Below, in pieces: positions 26,899-35,399 of a DNA stretch of 64,000 bases. How positions within the stretch are numbered: the first letter of the stretch is position 1; every line of letters begins with the position of its first letter. The position numbers and the translations under genes are program-made. The DNA comes from Gammaproteobacteria bacterium 42_54_T18. GTDB taxonomy: Bacteria > Pseudomonadota > Gammaproteobacteria > Pseudomonadales > Ketobacteraceae. Below the pieces are notes generated by a model. That model ran no database searches, was not told where the DNA came from, and worked only from the letters and a program-made list of their open reading frames with translations. The stretch covers positions 186,001 through 250,000 of the forward strand of contig MAAL01000025.1 of the NCBI GenBank assembly GCA_002163245.1, in the 5' to 3' direction.

Positions 26899-28035
26899 TT
26901 AAAAAACAACCGCTACCTGAACCGTTGCCATATTTGACGTTTCACCAGTTCCCGAAACCGACTCCTCTCCAGTTCCCGTATCTGTTCGTCCGTAATCATA
27001 ATCTCGAGCTAACTCTAGACTAAGGCTTGTGTTTTGAGCAATCAATGTTGATGCTGCTATTGCAAGACGCTTTTCTGGAAGCCCTAACGCTAACGCTTCT
27101 TTAGAACCTTGATAGGATGCTGCCAACTGGGTTTCAAAACCCGCTACATTTACCACATACCCGACTTCAACATTAAACGCAGCGGGTTTTGCACCCTTTC
27201 CATCAAATGCTAGCTCTGTAGACTCAAATTCATCTCTTGCTGTTGTATATTCAAGGTTCAGATTTGCAGCACCCATGATTACCGTCGCATCAACAGAAAC
27301 TCCTGACACATAATCATCGACAGTACCACCAACCACGGCATCCTGAAGAGTGTCAGTGTCTGCAATTGAACTTATGTAATCAAGCCCAAACTCGTAAGAG
27401 AAGGCCTCATCACCATCAGCTAATACAAGCGATACACCGTACATTTCTGTTTTACTTCTTTCAGTTGCACCATTGTCGTCAACATCGCCATTAAACACAT
27501 AAATGGATGCAACTACAGGACCAGCATTAACCCCTACTTCAATAGCAGTTTCTCGCGCTTCGCCGACTTCAAGGGTTAAAGGGTCAGACACTAAGTTTGA
27601 TGCAAAACCTCCAAAGGGTATATAAACCTGACCTACGCTAGTAAACATTACACCATGCTCAAATGATATATGCGCCTCATCGACTTCAAGATCGGTATCG
27701 TCTTCTTCATGCAAAAGCGCCACTTGAACATTAACACCTTCAGCAACATCCGCTTCAAATGCCAACTGCGCAGTAGCAAGCACTATGTCACTACTAGTCT
27801 TACCTTCATATCCATCATTTCTCACATAACCGGCTTCTACTTCAACAACACCACTAACGATAAGTTCAATACCCTTCTCTTTTTTTGGTGTATCTGAGGA
27901 ACGCTCTAACTGCTCAATGCGATTCTTTAATTTTTCAATTTCTGAATTTGTATCGGCAACAACAGCACTACTCATAAAGAATGCAGAAGCAGTAATGGCT
28001 ATAGATAATGATGTTTTTTTGAAGGTTAATTTCAT
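26899..28035 (-). CDS. LbtU-family siderophore porin-like outer membrane protein
   Basis: The 378-residue protein has a signal peptide (cleavage near VVA, residue 27) and a short coiled coil (SEIEKLKNRIEQLERSS). About 320 residues of alternating beta strands follow, ending in the outer-membrane C-terminal aromatic (VVF). The layout and the GIELIVSGVVEVEAGY start match the LbtU family, first described as a legiobactin receptor in Legionella. The real cargo is unknown. AAGGG is placed just before the ATG. It begins 17 bp after the stop of tmcA, so it may be read from the same transcript. Confidence 0.8.
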   Translation of the reverse strand: MKLTFKKTSLSIAITASAFFMSSAVVADTNSEIEKLKNRIEQLERSSDTPKKEKGIELIVSGVVEVEAGYVRNDGYEGKTSSDIVLATAQLAFEADVAEGVNVQVALLHEEDDTDLEVDEAHISFEHGVMFTSVGQVYIPFGGFASNLVSDPLTLEVGEARETAIEVGVNAGPVVASIYVFNGDVDDNGATERSKTEMYGVSLVLADGDEAFSYEFGLDYISSIADTDTLQDAVVGGTVDDYVSGVSVDATVIMGAANLNLEYTTARDEFESTELAFDGKGAKPAAFNVEVGYVVNVAGFETQLAASYQGSKEALALGLPEKRLAIAASTLIAQNTSLSLELARDYDYGRTDTGTGEESVSGTGETSNMATVQVAVVF

Positions 28036-28052
28036 GGTATACCCTTATACAG

Positions 28053-30338
28053 CTAGCTAAGTTTGCGGCTAGTATAAGGATTTCCGACCCCATGTAAATT
28101 GGATATATTATCATTTAGATTAGAGACTATTACTCTGATGGTTTTCAAAAATACTTTCTCTCCCCCCTTCCCCCACGACCTCGCGACACTTTCTAGCGAC
28201 TGCTGACGTATTAGCAATTCAATTAACAGCGCTACGTCATCACCATAAGTCACCACCTCCCCCTTCAATAACAAGTCCAAAAACCAACATCGGAGACTAG
28301 GAAACACAACATCATAAGGCCACTGGTACTGTATAAACCCATCAACATCACGCTGTACATTGACTAGATCAACAGAGGAAATACTAGCGGGACACTCTTC
28401 AATTAACCGCTGAAAAAAACTCAAGAGTAGGGCTACGGGCATCTTCTGATAATAGTTTTTTTGAGCTAACAAAAAGTGTGCTCGAAAACGCTTTCTTAAC
28501 TGCACAAAATCAGTCTTTACCGCTTTATCAAGCGGAGCCAATACCAAAGCAGAATAACAGCCACTTGCCGCATCCAACGAGATTCCGATTTGAACCGGCT
28601 CTAACCCACAGGCCCGCCAAAAATGAATTAGTGGCTCTGTCGCACCAAAACTTGAACCTAACCAATCGAACCTTTCTTGCCTTGCGTAAGACTTTGCAGC
28701 CTCAACCAAGCGCTTACCAAGACCCCGCTGCTGAATACCAGGATTTACTGCAATACGAATAATACGTGCAGACTTGAGCGTCAACCCGCCTTCGTAGCCA
28801 CACTGCACAGCCAGAGTTTGAGGCATAACGTGACCTCGAGGGCGGCGATGCCCCTGCCAAATAGCAGAAGCCAGCGTGTCATCAAATGCCCCTTCTTTTG
28901 CCAATAACAAGCCACCAACAACGCTTTCGTTACCACCATCATGGTACGTCGCCACAAATATTTCTAGATTTGGACCATCCAGTAAATTACGCAAATCTCC
29001 CGGAGTTGTCTTATAGTGAGCTGTGACTAACAATCCAAACAGCCCTCTCAACACTGAGGCTTGCTTTACAAGGTCTATACGATTCATACGCCTAATACGT
29101 ATTAAATGATCAACATCAGCACCATTCCGTCCAATATTATTAATGCCTGTCGCCATTTCGGCTACGTCATAATCACCAATATGATCGGCATCAGCATCCA
29201 ATAAAAAAACTTCATTAATAAAAGATTCAACCGCATCCCCCTCCCCCCAGCGAATAGGTTTAGTTAACGTAAGACATTTATGCTGCGGCATTACTTCCTT
29301 TAGTGTTTGCTGGAAGCGAAGCGCAAAACCCTGGCCCGAACCTTCATAACCGTGAACAGTAGAAGAAAATACAACCCGTGAAAACATGCCGAGCCACTGC
29401 ATTAACAACGGAGTCCCTATAGCCGCCGCTTCGTCAACTATAAGCATACTCACCATTGATTGCTCCTCTACATTTTCCGGCAAACAATATCGAACAGAGG
29501 AACCCTGCCAACACAGCTCCCCCGGCATATCCATCGACACCCCCAACACACCAGCGCAGTGGGCGAACAACCGATCCACGGCAGCTAAACTTGGCGCCGT
29601 CACCACAAACTGATACGGACCTGATGTTTGAATAAGTCCTGCTAACGCCATACCAATAGCTGCCGACTTTCCCCTGCCTCTATCGGCAGTAAGTACCAAA
29701 GGACGCTTTCTATGCCCTGTACACACTCGATTAATCGCCCTTACCACCACTTGCTGGCTGTCAGTACAAGAGCACTGAAATAAATCCCCATCGACAGACC
29801 GAGCAACAAAACGAGGTGAAAAACGATTAGCGATTACCTCAAGAACCTCATCACCAGTATTAATATCCAGCTTAATAAAATCGCTGTTATTACAATACCG
29901 GCCAAGCGCCTCACTAAAATGTCGTAAAAACAAACCTGGTATATCAGAAGAAGAATGAGGATATACAGTTATCTTTTGGTATTCTGGGTCACTGAAAGAT
30001 GCCCACTCATCGAATGAAGGTGCCAAGATAATGATAACCCCTCCTTTGACGATGGTACCCGCAAGCGCAGCCACTGAATCGGGGTTTAATCCACTGTAGC
30101 CATCCACTACAACCACGTCAGACTCACTGCCCAATAACGAAATAACCTGGTCCCGTCTAACTAAGCTCCCATTATTTAGCGCATAATCCGGTAAGCAAGA
30201 TAAAGTATTCGCAAGCCACAACGCATTCACTGGCTGTAAAGCACCATATAATTGCGCCAACCGCACCCGACTCCAGTCTTCATCGCCGGAAATAACCACA
30301 CCAAGCCGGTGCTCCCTTACATCTATTCTTTGCAACAC
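28053..30338 (-). CDS. tmcA: tRNA(Met) cytidine acetyltransferase TmcA
   Basis: It makes N4-acetylcytidine at the wobble base of elongator tRNA-Met using ATP and acetyl-CoA. The order of domains is an N-terminal DUF1726 region and an RecD-like helicase domain with Walker A TADRGRGKSAAIG (about residues 218-230) and LIVDEAAAIG (Walker B). A GNAT acetyltransferase domain follows (RIAVNPGIQQRGLGKRLVEA, about residue 530), then a C-terminal tRNA-binding tail. The start is GTG at 30338 with AGGA upstream. The protein has 761 residues, about 90 more than E. coli TmcA (671). Confidence 0.93.
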   Translation of the reverse strand: MLQRIDVREHRLGVVISGDEDWSRVRLAQLYGALQPVNALWLANTLSCLPDYALNNGSLVRRDQVISLLGSESDVVVVDGYSGLNPDSVAALAGTIVKGGVIIILAPSFDEWASFSDPEYQKITVYPHSSSDIPGLFLRHFSEALGRYCNNSDFIKLDINTGDEVLEVIANRFSPRFVARSVDGDLFQCSCTDSQQVVVRAINRVCTGHRKRPLVLTADRGRGKSAAIGMALAGLIQTSGPYQFVVTAPSLAAVDRLFAHCAGVLGVSMDMPGELCWQGSSVRYCLPENVEEQSMVSMLIVDEAAAIGTPLLMQWLGMFSRVVFSSTVHGYEGSGQGFALRFQQTLKEVMPQHKCLTLTKPIRWGEGDAVESFINEVFLLDADADHIGDYDVAEMATGINNIGRNGADVDHLIRIRRMNRIDLVKQASVLRGLFGLLVTAHYKTTPGDLRNLLDGPNLEIFVATYHDGGNESVVGGLLLAKEGAFDDTLASAIWQGHRRPRGHVMPQTLAVQCGYEGGLTLKSARIIRIAVNPGIQQRGLGKRLVEAAKSYARQERFDWLGSSFGATEPLIHFWRACGLEPVQIGISLDAASGCYSALVLAPLDKAVKTDFVQLRKRFRAHFLLAQKNYYQKMPVALLLSFFQRLIEECPASISSVDLVNVQRDVDGFIQYQWPYDVVFPSLRCWFLDLLLKGEVVTYGDDVALLIELLIRQQSLESVARSWGKGGEKVFLKTIRVIVSNLNDNISNLHGVGNPYTSRKLS

Positions 30339-30738
30339 CTAATCCTATTTTATATTTGCGCGTTTTACACAATTATTACCCATTTTCATGAAATTCGACT
30401 ATAAAACACTAATAATCATCAAATATGCTAAAAAGTGACCAAATTAGTCATTTCACTTTCCAACCCTTTGCGCCAAAATGGGCCCCATAATAACAAATCC
30501 TGATTAAATTCCCGTCAAACTGAAAAAATCGATCTATAGGTTGTGTGACCTAGTATTAATCACGCGTTTCTAATTGCGTTACAGTAAATTATTGACCTTT
30601 ATACATGAACCACCACATAAAGGAATGCTAGGAAGGCGACAGGGATAAGCATTTTGCCAAATACGGCATGACATATGCGGGTGACAGTATAATTAAACAA
30701 AACGAAACAACGAGGCTAGACTCCCTGTCTAAACAATT
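30339..30738. other. 400-bp intergenic region, no gene seen
   Basis: This AT-rich stretch lies between divergent tmcA and the HD-GYP-like gene and must hold both promoters. I found no convincing open frame, hairpin with U-run, or tRNA. A TGTGA-N11-TCAC element near 30542-30562 resembles a CRP site, but the spacing is wrong. Confidence 0.5.
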
Positions 30739-32046
30739 ATGGCGACATTTCAACGAAAAATTGCAATAGGAGATCTTACGCTGGGCATGTATGTGTCCAA
30801 CCTAGACTGTCCTTGGCATATGACGCCATTCCCCATTCAGGGCTTCTACATAGATTCAGAACAAGATGTCACAGCTTTAGCTGGTTTCTGCAAATTTGTT
30901 TTTATCGACACCCTTCGCTCCAAGTCACCGCAAAGCTATAAGCAAAAAGAAGCAAAACCTCAGAACTCTCGCGCAGACACCAAGAAAAACGCAAATGCTG
31001 ATTCTGCAAACACACAACCACGGCGCAAAAAAATACTGGTAAGACGCCCTGTAAAATATGAGATTAAAGTTCCTTTCAAAAAGGAACTCAAGAAGGCTCA
31101 ATCAATTTATCGTGACTTGGATCGAACCGTTACTGTAATGGCAACCCAGTTACAAAATCGTACTGAAGTGGATATAGCATCTGCTGTAGAAAACACAAAA
31201 TTAGCGGTAGCCAGCGTTATACGTAATCCAGATGCGATGATTTGGGTTACTAAAATGAAGCGAGAAGGTACCCCTCTTTACCAACACGCTATTAATTGTG
31301 CTATTTGGGCAGCAATTTTGGGTCGGGAAATCGGCTTATCCGAACCTAAACTCGAGACCCTTGCTACTGGCGTAGTGCTATGCAAGGTTGGGCTCTTTAT
31401 GTTGCCCACGTCACCCAATACAAGCACCGAATTCTCAGGTACCCGTGAAAATCCGCTTTATAAAAAACACGTAACACTAGCACTCAAATTACTAAGCCAG
31501 TCCAAATCGCTATCAAAAGAGGTCATTAACACCATCGCCACCCATGAAGAACGGTTTAACGGCTCTGGATTCCCTCAGCAATTAAAGGATACCGAGATTC
31601 CGTTATTTGGACAAATTGCCGGCTTAGTAGATTACTACGAAACATCCGTTAGCTCTCAGCTCAATGCGAAACCGTTGTCTCCCTCTGATGCACTAAGCGC
31701 AATGTATCAAGAACGAGACCACCTATTTGAATCAGAGCTTATCGAGTCTTTTATACAAGCCTTAGGATTATTCCCTCCTGGCACCATCGTAAAGCTAAAC
31801 AATCAACAGATCGGTGTTGTGACAAGCAATCAAAAAAACAAAAGATTGCAGCCCGAAATAGTTATGGTGTTGGACGCAAACCAGACGGCTGTGAAACACC
31901 GTATATTGGATCTGCACGCATACAACCAGAACATCTGTGACGAGCCTTTAGAAATAGAATGCTGCTTACCTGCTGGTAGTTATGATATCGATATATCTAC
32001 ACTTTACCGCAAAGCCCCATCATTCCTTTCCAACCTATTTTCTTAA
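30739..32046 (+). CDS. DUF3391 + degenerate HD-GYP domain protein
   Basis: The 435-residue cytoplasmic protein has an N-terminal DUF3391 domain (about residues 5-60, IAIGDLTLGMYVSNLDCPWH) and a basic linker. A domain with the HD-GYP layout follows (about 165-365). HD-GYP proteins hydrolyse c-di-GMP, but here the catalytic HD reads VLCKVGL instead of LHDIGK, and HHERxDGSGYP reads THEERFNGSGFP. It is therefore likely inactive as a phosphodiesterase and perhaps a c-di-GMP or protein-binding receptor. The stop codon lies inside the terminator stem. Confidence 0.88.
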   Translation: MATFQRKIAIGDLTLGMYVSNLDCPWHMTPFPIQGFYIDSEQDVTALAGFCKFVFIDTLRSKSPQSYKQKEAKPQNSRADTKKNANADSANTQPRRKKILVRRPVKYEIKVPFKKELKKAQSIYRDLDRTVTVMATQLQNRTEVDIASAVENTKLAVASVIRNPDAMIWVTKMKREGTPLYQHAINCAIWAAILGREIGLSEPKLETLATGVVLCKVGLFMLPTSPNTSTEFSGTRENPLYKKHVTLALKLLSQSKSLSKEVINTIATHEERFNGSGFPQQLKDTEIPLFGQIAGLVDYYETSVSSQLNAKPLSPSDALSAMYQERDHLFESELIESFIQALGLFPPGTIVKLNNQQIGVVTSNQKNKRLQPEIVMVLDANQTAVKHRILDLHAYNQNICDEPLEIECCLPAGSYDIDISTLYRKAPSFLSNLFS

Positions 32047-32094
32047 TCCATACTAAAAAGGCCTACATTAGCAGGCCTTTTTAGTATGGATTAA
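32043..32094. terminator. 22-bp-arm bidirectional terminator
   Basis: Perfect arms at 32043-32064 and 32073-32094 enclose an 8-base loop. The core is AAAAAGGCCT/AGGCCTTTTT. It lies between the convergent HD-GYP-like and TetR genes, and the HD-GYP gene stop codon is part of the left arm. Confidence 0.9.
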
Positions 32095-32120
32095 GTACTC
32101 GCTATACGTAGAGAAACACG

Positions 32121-32750
32121 CTATTTGCGCTTATTCCCCATTCGAATACCAATTTCCGCTAGGAAATCAAAAAAACCATCTTTGTCGTCAATAAACTCTT
32201 GGTAGAACTTTGAGTGATATAGTGCAACAGCCCCGTGCGCCAATGCCCAGGCAGCAAACACATGAAAATATGCAGGAACATCCTGTAGTTTACCTTCAGT
32301 AATACGCGACTCAACAACAGAAGTTAGTCTTTCCATATTAGACGCTCTAATTTCATGGAGCTTTTCAACAAGTTCTGGACAAGAGGTCGTATTCGTTAAT
32401 TTGTGCTCCAAACGATCAAACAACGCGTATCGCTTTGGGTCATTCATTCGAAAGCTAAAATACTCTTTTGCTAAACGAGCTCGATCTTTATCCTCTCCAT
32501 CGTCCAACTTATTAAAAACTTCCGCCAGTTCCGCCTCATAACGAATCATCAGCCGCAAATAAATTTCGTCTTTTGTCTCGAAATGCTTGTAGATCGTTCC
32601 CTTACCAATCCCAACGGCATCCGCGATCATTTCTACGGTTACCTTTTCTTCTCCGTGGGCAATAAAAAGCTCTTGTGCTCGCTCCAGGATATCTTCTTCC
32701 CGTCTACGAAATTCCTGAGCTTTTTGGCTCGCTTTCTGCAGGTCACTCAT
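32121..32750 (-). CDS. TetR family transcriptional regulator
   Basis: The N-terminal TetR helix-turn-helix has ERAQELFIAHGEEKVTVEMIADAVGIGKGTIYKHF, of which the core VGIGKGTIYKHF is diagnostic. The C-terminal ligand domain is unassigned. The start at 32750 is favoured because GGAG lies 9 bp upstream; an upstream ATG at 32792 would add 14 residues. It is divergent from the class V aminotransferase gene, with about 217 bp between them, so control of that gene is possible. Confidence 0.88.
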   Translation of the reverse strand: MSDLQKASQKAQEFRRREEDILERAQELFIAHGEEKVTVEMIADAVGIGKGTIYKHFETKDEIYLRLMIRYEAELAEVFNKLDDGEDKDRARLAKEYFSFRMNDPKRYALFDRLEHKLTNTTSCPELVEKLHEIRASNMERLTSVVESRITEGKLQDVPAYFHVFAAWALAHGAVALYHSKFYQEFIDDKDGFFDFLAEIGIRMGNKRK

Positions 32751-32967
32751 TGCAATACTCCAACCAAATCGTCCCATTATTTTGGGCGACATTATGCTAA
32801 ATTTTGTGTAACTTTCCTACGCCTAATTCATGTAATATTGATCAATGTATACAAAATCCTAGGATTTACCGAGCGTTACCTACATATTGTAGATGATTCT
32901 CACCAATATACACGCACAACAGAAAACCCCGACTAACTAGTCATGGAAAATGGAATGAGTATAAACA

Positions 32968-34086
32968 ATGCCTAACTTTCAAAATGAGTTCCCCTTAGAC
33001 CAAAAGTTATGTTATTTAAATCATGCTGCTGTTGCACCATGGCCATCACGCACTGCCCTGGCAATCTCTTCATTTGCTCAAGAAAACAACTCACATGGTG
33101 CCACGAACTACCTACAATGGCTGAAAGTTGAAACTACATTACGCCAACAGCTAAAGACCTTGCTTCATGCTGTGTCAACTGATGAAATCGCCCTTCAAAA
33201 GAACACCTCTGAAGGGTTGTCCGCTATTGCCTATGGCATTAACTGGAAACAGGGCGATAGTATTGTTATTACCGACCAAGAATTCCCGAGCAATCGAATC
33301 GTTTGGGAGTCTCTCGCTAATAAGGGCGTCCGGGTTATAACCGCAACCCTAAATAACAACAACCCCGAAGCATCCATTATTAATGCTTGTGATGCATCTA
33401 CCCGTCTAGTATCCATCAGCTCCGTTCAATATGGCACAGGTATTCGAGTAGACCTAAAGAAAATAGGCACCCATTGTAATCAACAAGGAATACTCTTCTG
33501 TATTGATGCTATTCAGAGCCTTGGAGCTGTTCCGATGGATGTGCAAGATATTGGGTGTGACTTTGTTGTGGCAGACGCTCATAAATGGATGCTTGGCCCT
33601 GAAGGAATCGCGGTATTTTATATCAAAGCCAGCGCCCTCGACCAGCTATCACTTAATCAGTTTGGTTGGCATATGATTGAAAACCCAGGCAACTACGATA
33701 CTTCACATTGGGATGTCGCATCTAACGCTAAACGATTTGAATGCGGCAGCCCTAATATGGTTGGTATTCACGGGTTCTCGGCCAGTTTGTCCCTCCTATT
33801 AGAAGTTGGGCTTAGCAATATCGAAAAAATGCTCAGTGCAAAAATCGATTTGTTACTAACGTTACTCCAAGACAAACCCGGCATCACAATACTATCCCCT
33901 ACCGACCCTGCTCGACGAGCCGGAATAGTCACCTTTCAGACAGACAAAATAGAGTCCCAAGCCCTTTACCAACAGCTAATGAAGCAAAATGTCATTTGCG
34001 CGTATAGAGGCGGCGGCGTAAGATTATCTCCACACTTCTACACCCCTGACGAAGTTTTAATCAACGCGGTCAAACTAATACCTTGA
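32968..34086 (+). CDS. class V aminotransferase-like PLP enzyme
   Basis: The 372-residue fold-type I PLP enzyme belongs to the cysteine desulfurase/isopenicillin epimerase-like branch. The N-terminal block is LNHAAVAPWPSRT, followed by FCIDAIQSLGAVPMD. The PLP lysine is in VADAHKWMLGPEGIAVFY (about residue 207). The C-terminal end has the small-domain IVTFQTD and RGGGVRLSPHFY blocks. No iron-sulfur genes are nearby, so an iron-sulfur role is unlikely, and the substrate is unknown. It is followed 52 bp later by the C92-like gene. Confidence 0.85.
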   Translation: MPNFQNEFPLDQKLCYLNHAAVAPWPSRTALAISSFAQENNSHGATNYLQWLKVETTLRQQLKTLLHAVSTDEIALQKNTSEGLSAIAYGINWKQGDSIVITDQEFPSNRIVWESLANKGVRVITATLNNNNPEASIINACDASTRLVSISSVQYGTGIRVDLKKIGTHCNQQGILFCIDAIQSLGAVPMDVQDIGCDFVVADAHKWMLGPEGIAVFYIKASALDQLSLNQFGWHMIENPGNYDTSHWDVASNAKRFECGSPNMVGIHGFSASLSLLLEVGLSNIEKMLSAKIDLLLTLLQDKPGITILSPTDPARRAGIVTFQTDKIESQALYQQLMKQNVICAYRGGGVRLSPHFYTPDEVLINAVKLIP

Positions 34087-34138
34087 CCCTAATAATGACT
34101 TGAACTTATAACGAATTGTAAAACCAACGGATCACTCC

Positions 34139-35050
34139 ATGGCCATACTGCATAAATTCATCAGCATATTGATTGATTGGCTGTCAAAATCAACAGAACC
34201 CAAAGATGCTCTGCTTTGTGATTTTGACCGTATTCGGGCAGAATTAATGCCTTGTGATGTGGTACTAGTAGAAGGTCGCAGCAAGGCTGACAACACCTTA
34301 AAAACCGTCTCTGAAAGTGAATGGTCCCACGCAGCATTATATATAGGGCGCTTGATTGACCTTGAAGACAAAGAGCTCAGAACGCGAATTACCAATCATT
34401 ATGAATGTGAGCCAGATATTCCGCTAATTATCGAAAACCGCCTGGGCCAAGGCACAATAGTCAGCCCCTTAAGTACATTAGAACGGGAGCATATTCGAAT
34501 TTGCCGCCCCAAAGGGTTAGCAAGTAAAGATGCCCACCAAGTTATTCGCTATGCCATAAGCCGCCTAGGAAGCCACAAAAATGTTCTACAGCTGTTTGAC
34601 TTAACACGATTTTTTATGTTTTGGTCACTTACGCCCCGTAGTTGGAGACTCAGTTTATTTCGCTACGCCGCAGGAAAACATACGAAGAACGCAAGCGCAT
34701 CACTTATTGCTGAGGGTTTTGACTTCATACAATTCCCTATCCTACCGCTTGTTAAAAAAGCCGGTAATAACGGCGTCCAACTATTTAGGCGTCGCCCAAG
34801 GCTTTGCTTACCAGTAGATTTTGATCGATCGCCATATTTTGACATCGTTAAATATCCATTTATCGATTTTGCCAGCCACACCAAGGCAGATTTGCTTCCG
34901 TGGAAAGGTAATGGCGTTGTCTCTGGAGAAGCTACGGAATATTTAACCGACACAAGAGCCTCCAATCTAACATCAATAGACGATAACAGCACCCTTTCAT
35001 CTATCAGCTCAATTGAACAACCAAAATTTGGTGACAACAGTACGCAATAA
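34139..35050 (+). CDS. YiiX/YebB-like permuted NlpC/P60 (C92) family protein, catalytic Cys apparently missing
   Basis: The 303-residue protein resembles the Peptidase_C92/lipo-like family. It has PCDVVLVEGRS, the histidine block ESEWSHAALYIG (about residues 60-71), and the second catalytic block ending SLIAEGFDFIQFPILP (about 180-200). Active members usually have C-S-x-L at the start of that block. Here it is NASASLIAEGF, with Ser where Cys is expected, so hydrolase activity is doubtful. No signal peptide is obvious. The short C-terminal tail is Ser/Thr-rich. Confidence 0.72.
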   Translation: MAILHKFISILIDWLSKSTEPKDALLCDFDRIRAELMPCDVVLVEGRSKADNTLKTVSESEWSHAALYIGRLIDLEDKELRTRITNHYECEPDIPLIIENRLGQGTIVSPLSTLEREHIRICRPKGLASKDAHQVIRYAISRLGSHKNVLQLFDLTRFFMFWSLTPRSWRLSLFRYAAGKHTKNASASLIAEGFDFIQFPILPLVKKAGNNGVQLFRRRPRLCLPVDFDRSPYFDIVKYPFIDFASHTKADLLPWKGNGVVSGEATEYLTDTRASNLTSIDDNSTLSSISSIEQPKFGDNSTQ

Positions 35051-35073
35051 CAAGCAAGAGCTGTTATTGCGTA
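35041..35073 (+). terminator. terminator of the C92-like gene
   Basis: TACGCAATAAC and GTTATTGCGTA pair (11 bp) around an AGC-loop-GCT element and are followed by TTTTTAAT. The gene stop codon is inside the left arm, so transcription of the C92-like gene should end here. Confidence 0.8.
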
Positions 35074-35210
35074 TTTTTAATAAATGCTTACGTTTCAATT
35101 AACTATACGAACCCCCTGTTTTTATATACCCATACTGCCCAGATTCAGTCACTTTTAAGCACCAATCTATTTAACAAATATTGTAAATAAACTGGATGTT
35201 TCTCAGATCT

Positions 35211-35219
35211 TGATAATAC
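35211..35219 (+). promoter_or_regulatory. extended -10 promoter of the candidate small RNA
   Basis: TG-A-TAATAC (35211-35219) fits an extended -10 element, which can work without a strong -35; the -35 region ACTGGA is weak. Start of transcription is expected near 35226, exactly at the foot of the first hairpin. Confidence 0.5.
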
Positions 35220-35225
35220 TTACTC

Positions 35226-35373
35226 TTACTAATGTTGCTCACTTCCCCCCAAACGTGAGAACAATCATTAGTTGGGTTACGAAAGTAATCCAGGTGCGCG
35301 AGGATCGTGCGCCACATTTAACTCCTATTGGTCTTAACCCGAAGCCTCCCCCAAGGCTTTCGGGTTTTTTTTT
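35226..35373 (+). ncRNA. candidate structured small RNA, about 148 nt
   Basis: There is no open frame, but the sequence folds strongly. Hairpin 1 (35228-35272) pairs ACTAATG-TTG-CTCAC with GTGAG-CAA-CATTAGT around a C-rich loop (TTCCCCCC). Hairpin 2 (35274-35291) is a 7-bp stem with a GAAA tetraloop. Hairpin 3 (35293-35313) has a 7-bp stem and the loop GAGGATC. A single-stranded CTCCT (35322-35326) follows. The terminator (35336-35366, ending in nine T) works only on the plus strand, and no other gene needs it. Its family is not recognised. CTCCT and C6 could pair with ribosome binding sites (inference). Confidence 0.6.
35336..35373 (+). terminator. strong rho-independent terminator of the candidate small RNA
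   Basis: AACCCGAAGCCT pairs with AGGCTTTCGGGTT (one T bulge) around CCCCC and is followed by a nine-T run. It is directed to the plus strand only. Confidence 0.9.
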
Positions 35374-35399
35374 GCTCCCCCCTCCCTCAACCCCCGAAC

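Noticed and set aside
30542-30562. Possible CRP site (TGTGA...TCAC)
   Set aside because: The spacer is 11 bases, not the 6 bases required.
35226-35373. Possible RsmY/RsmZ-type RNA
   Set aside because: Only one GGA lies in a hairpin loop; this family has several. It was kept only as an unassigned small RNA.
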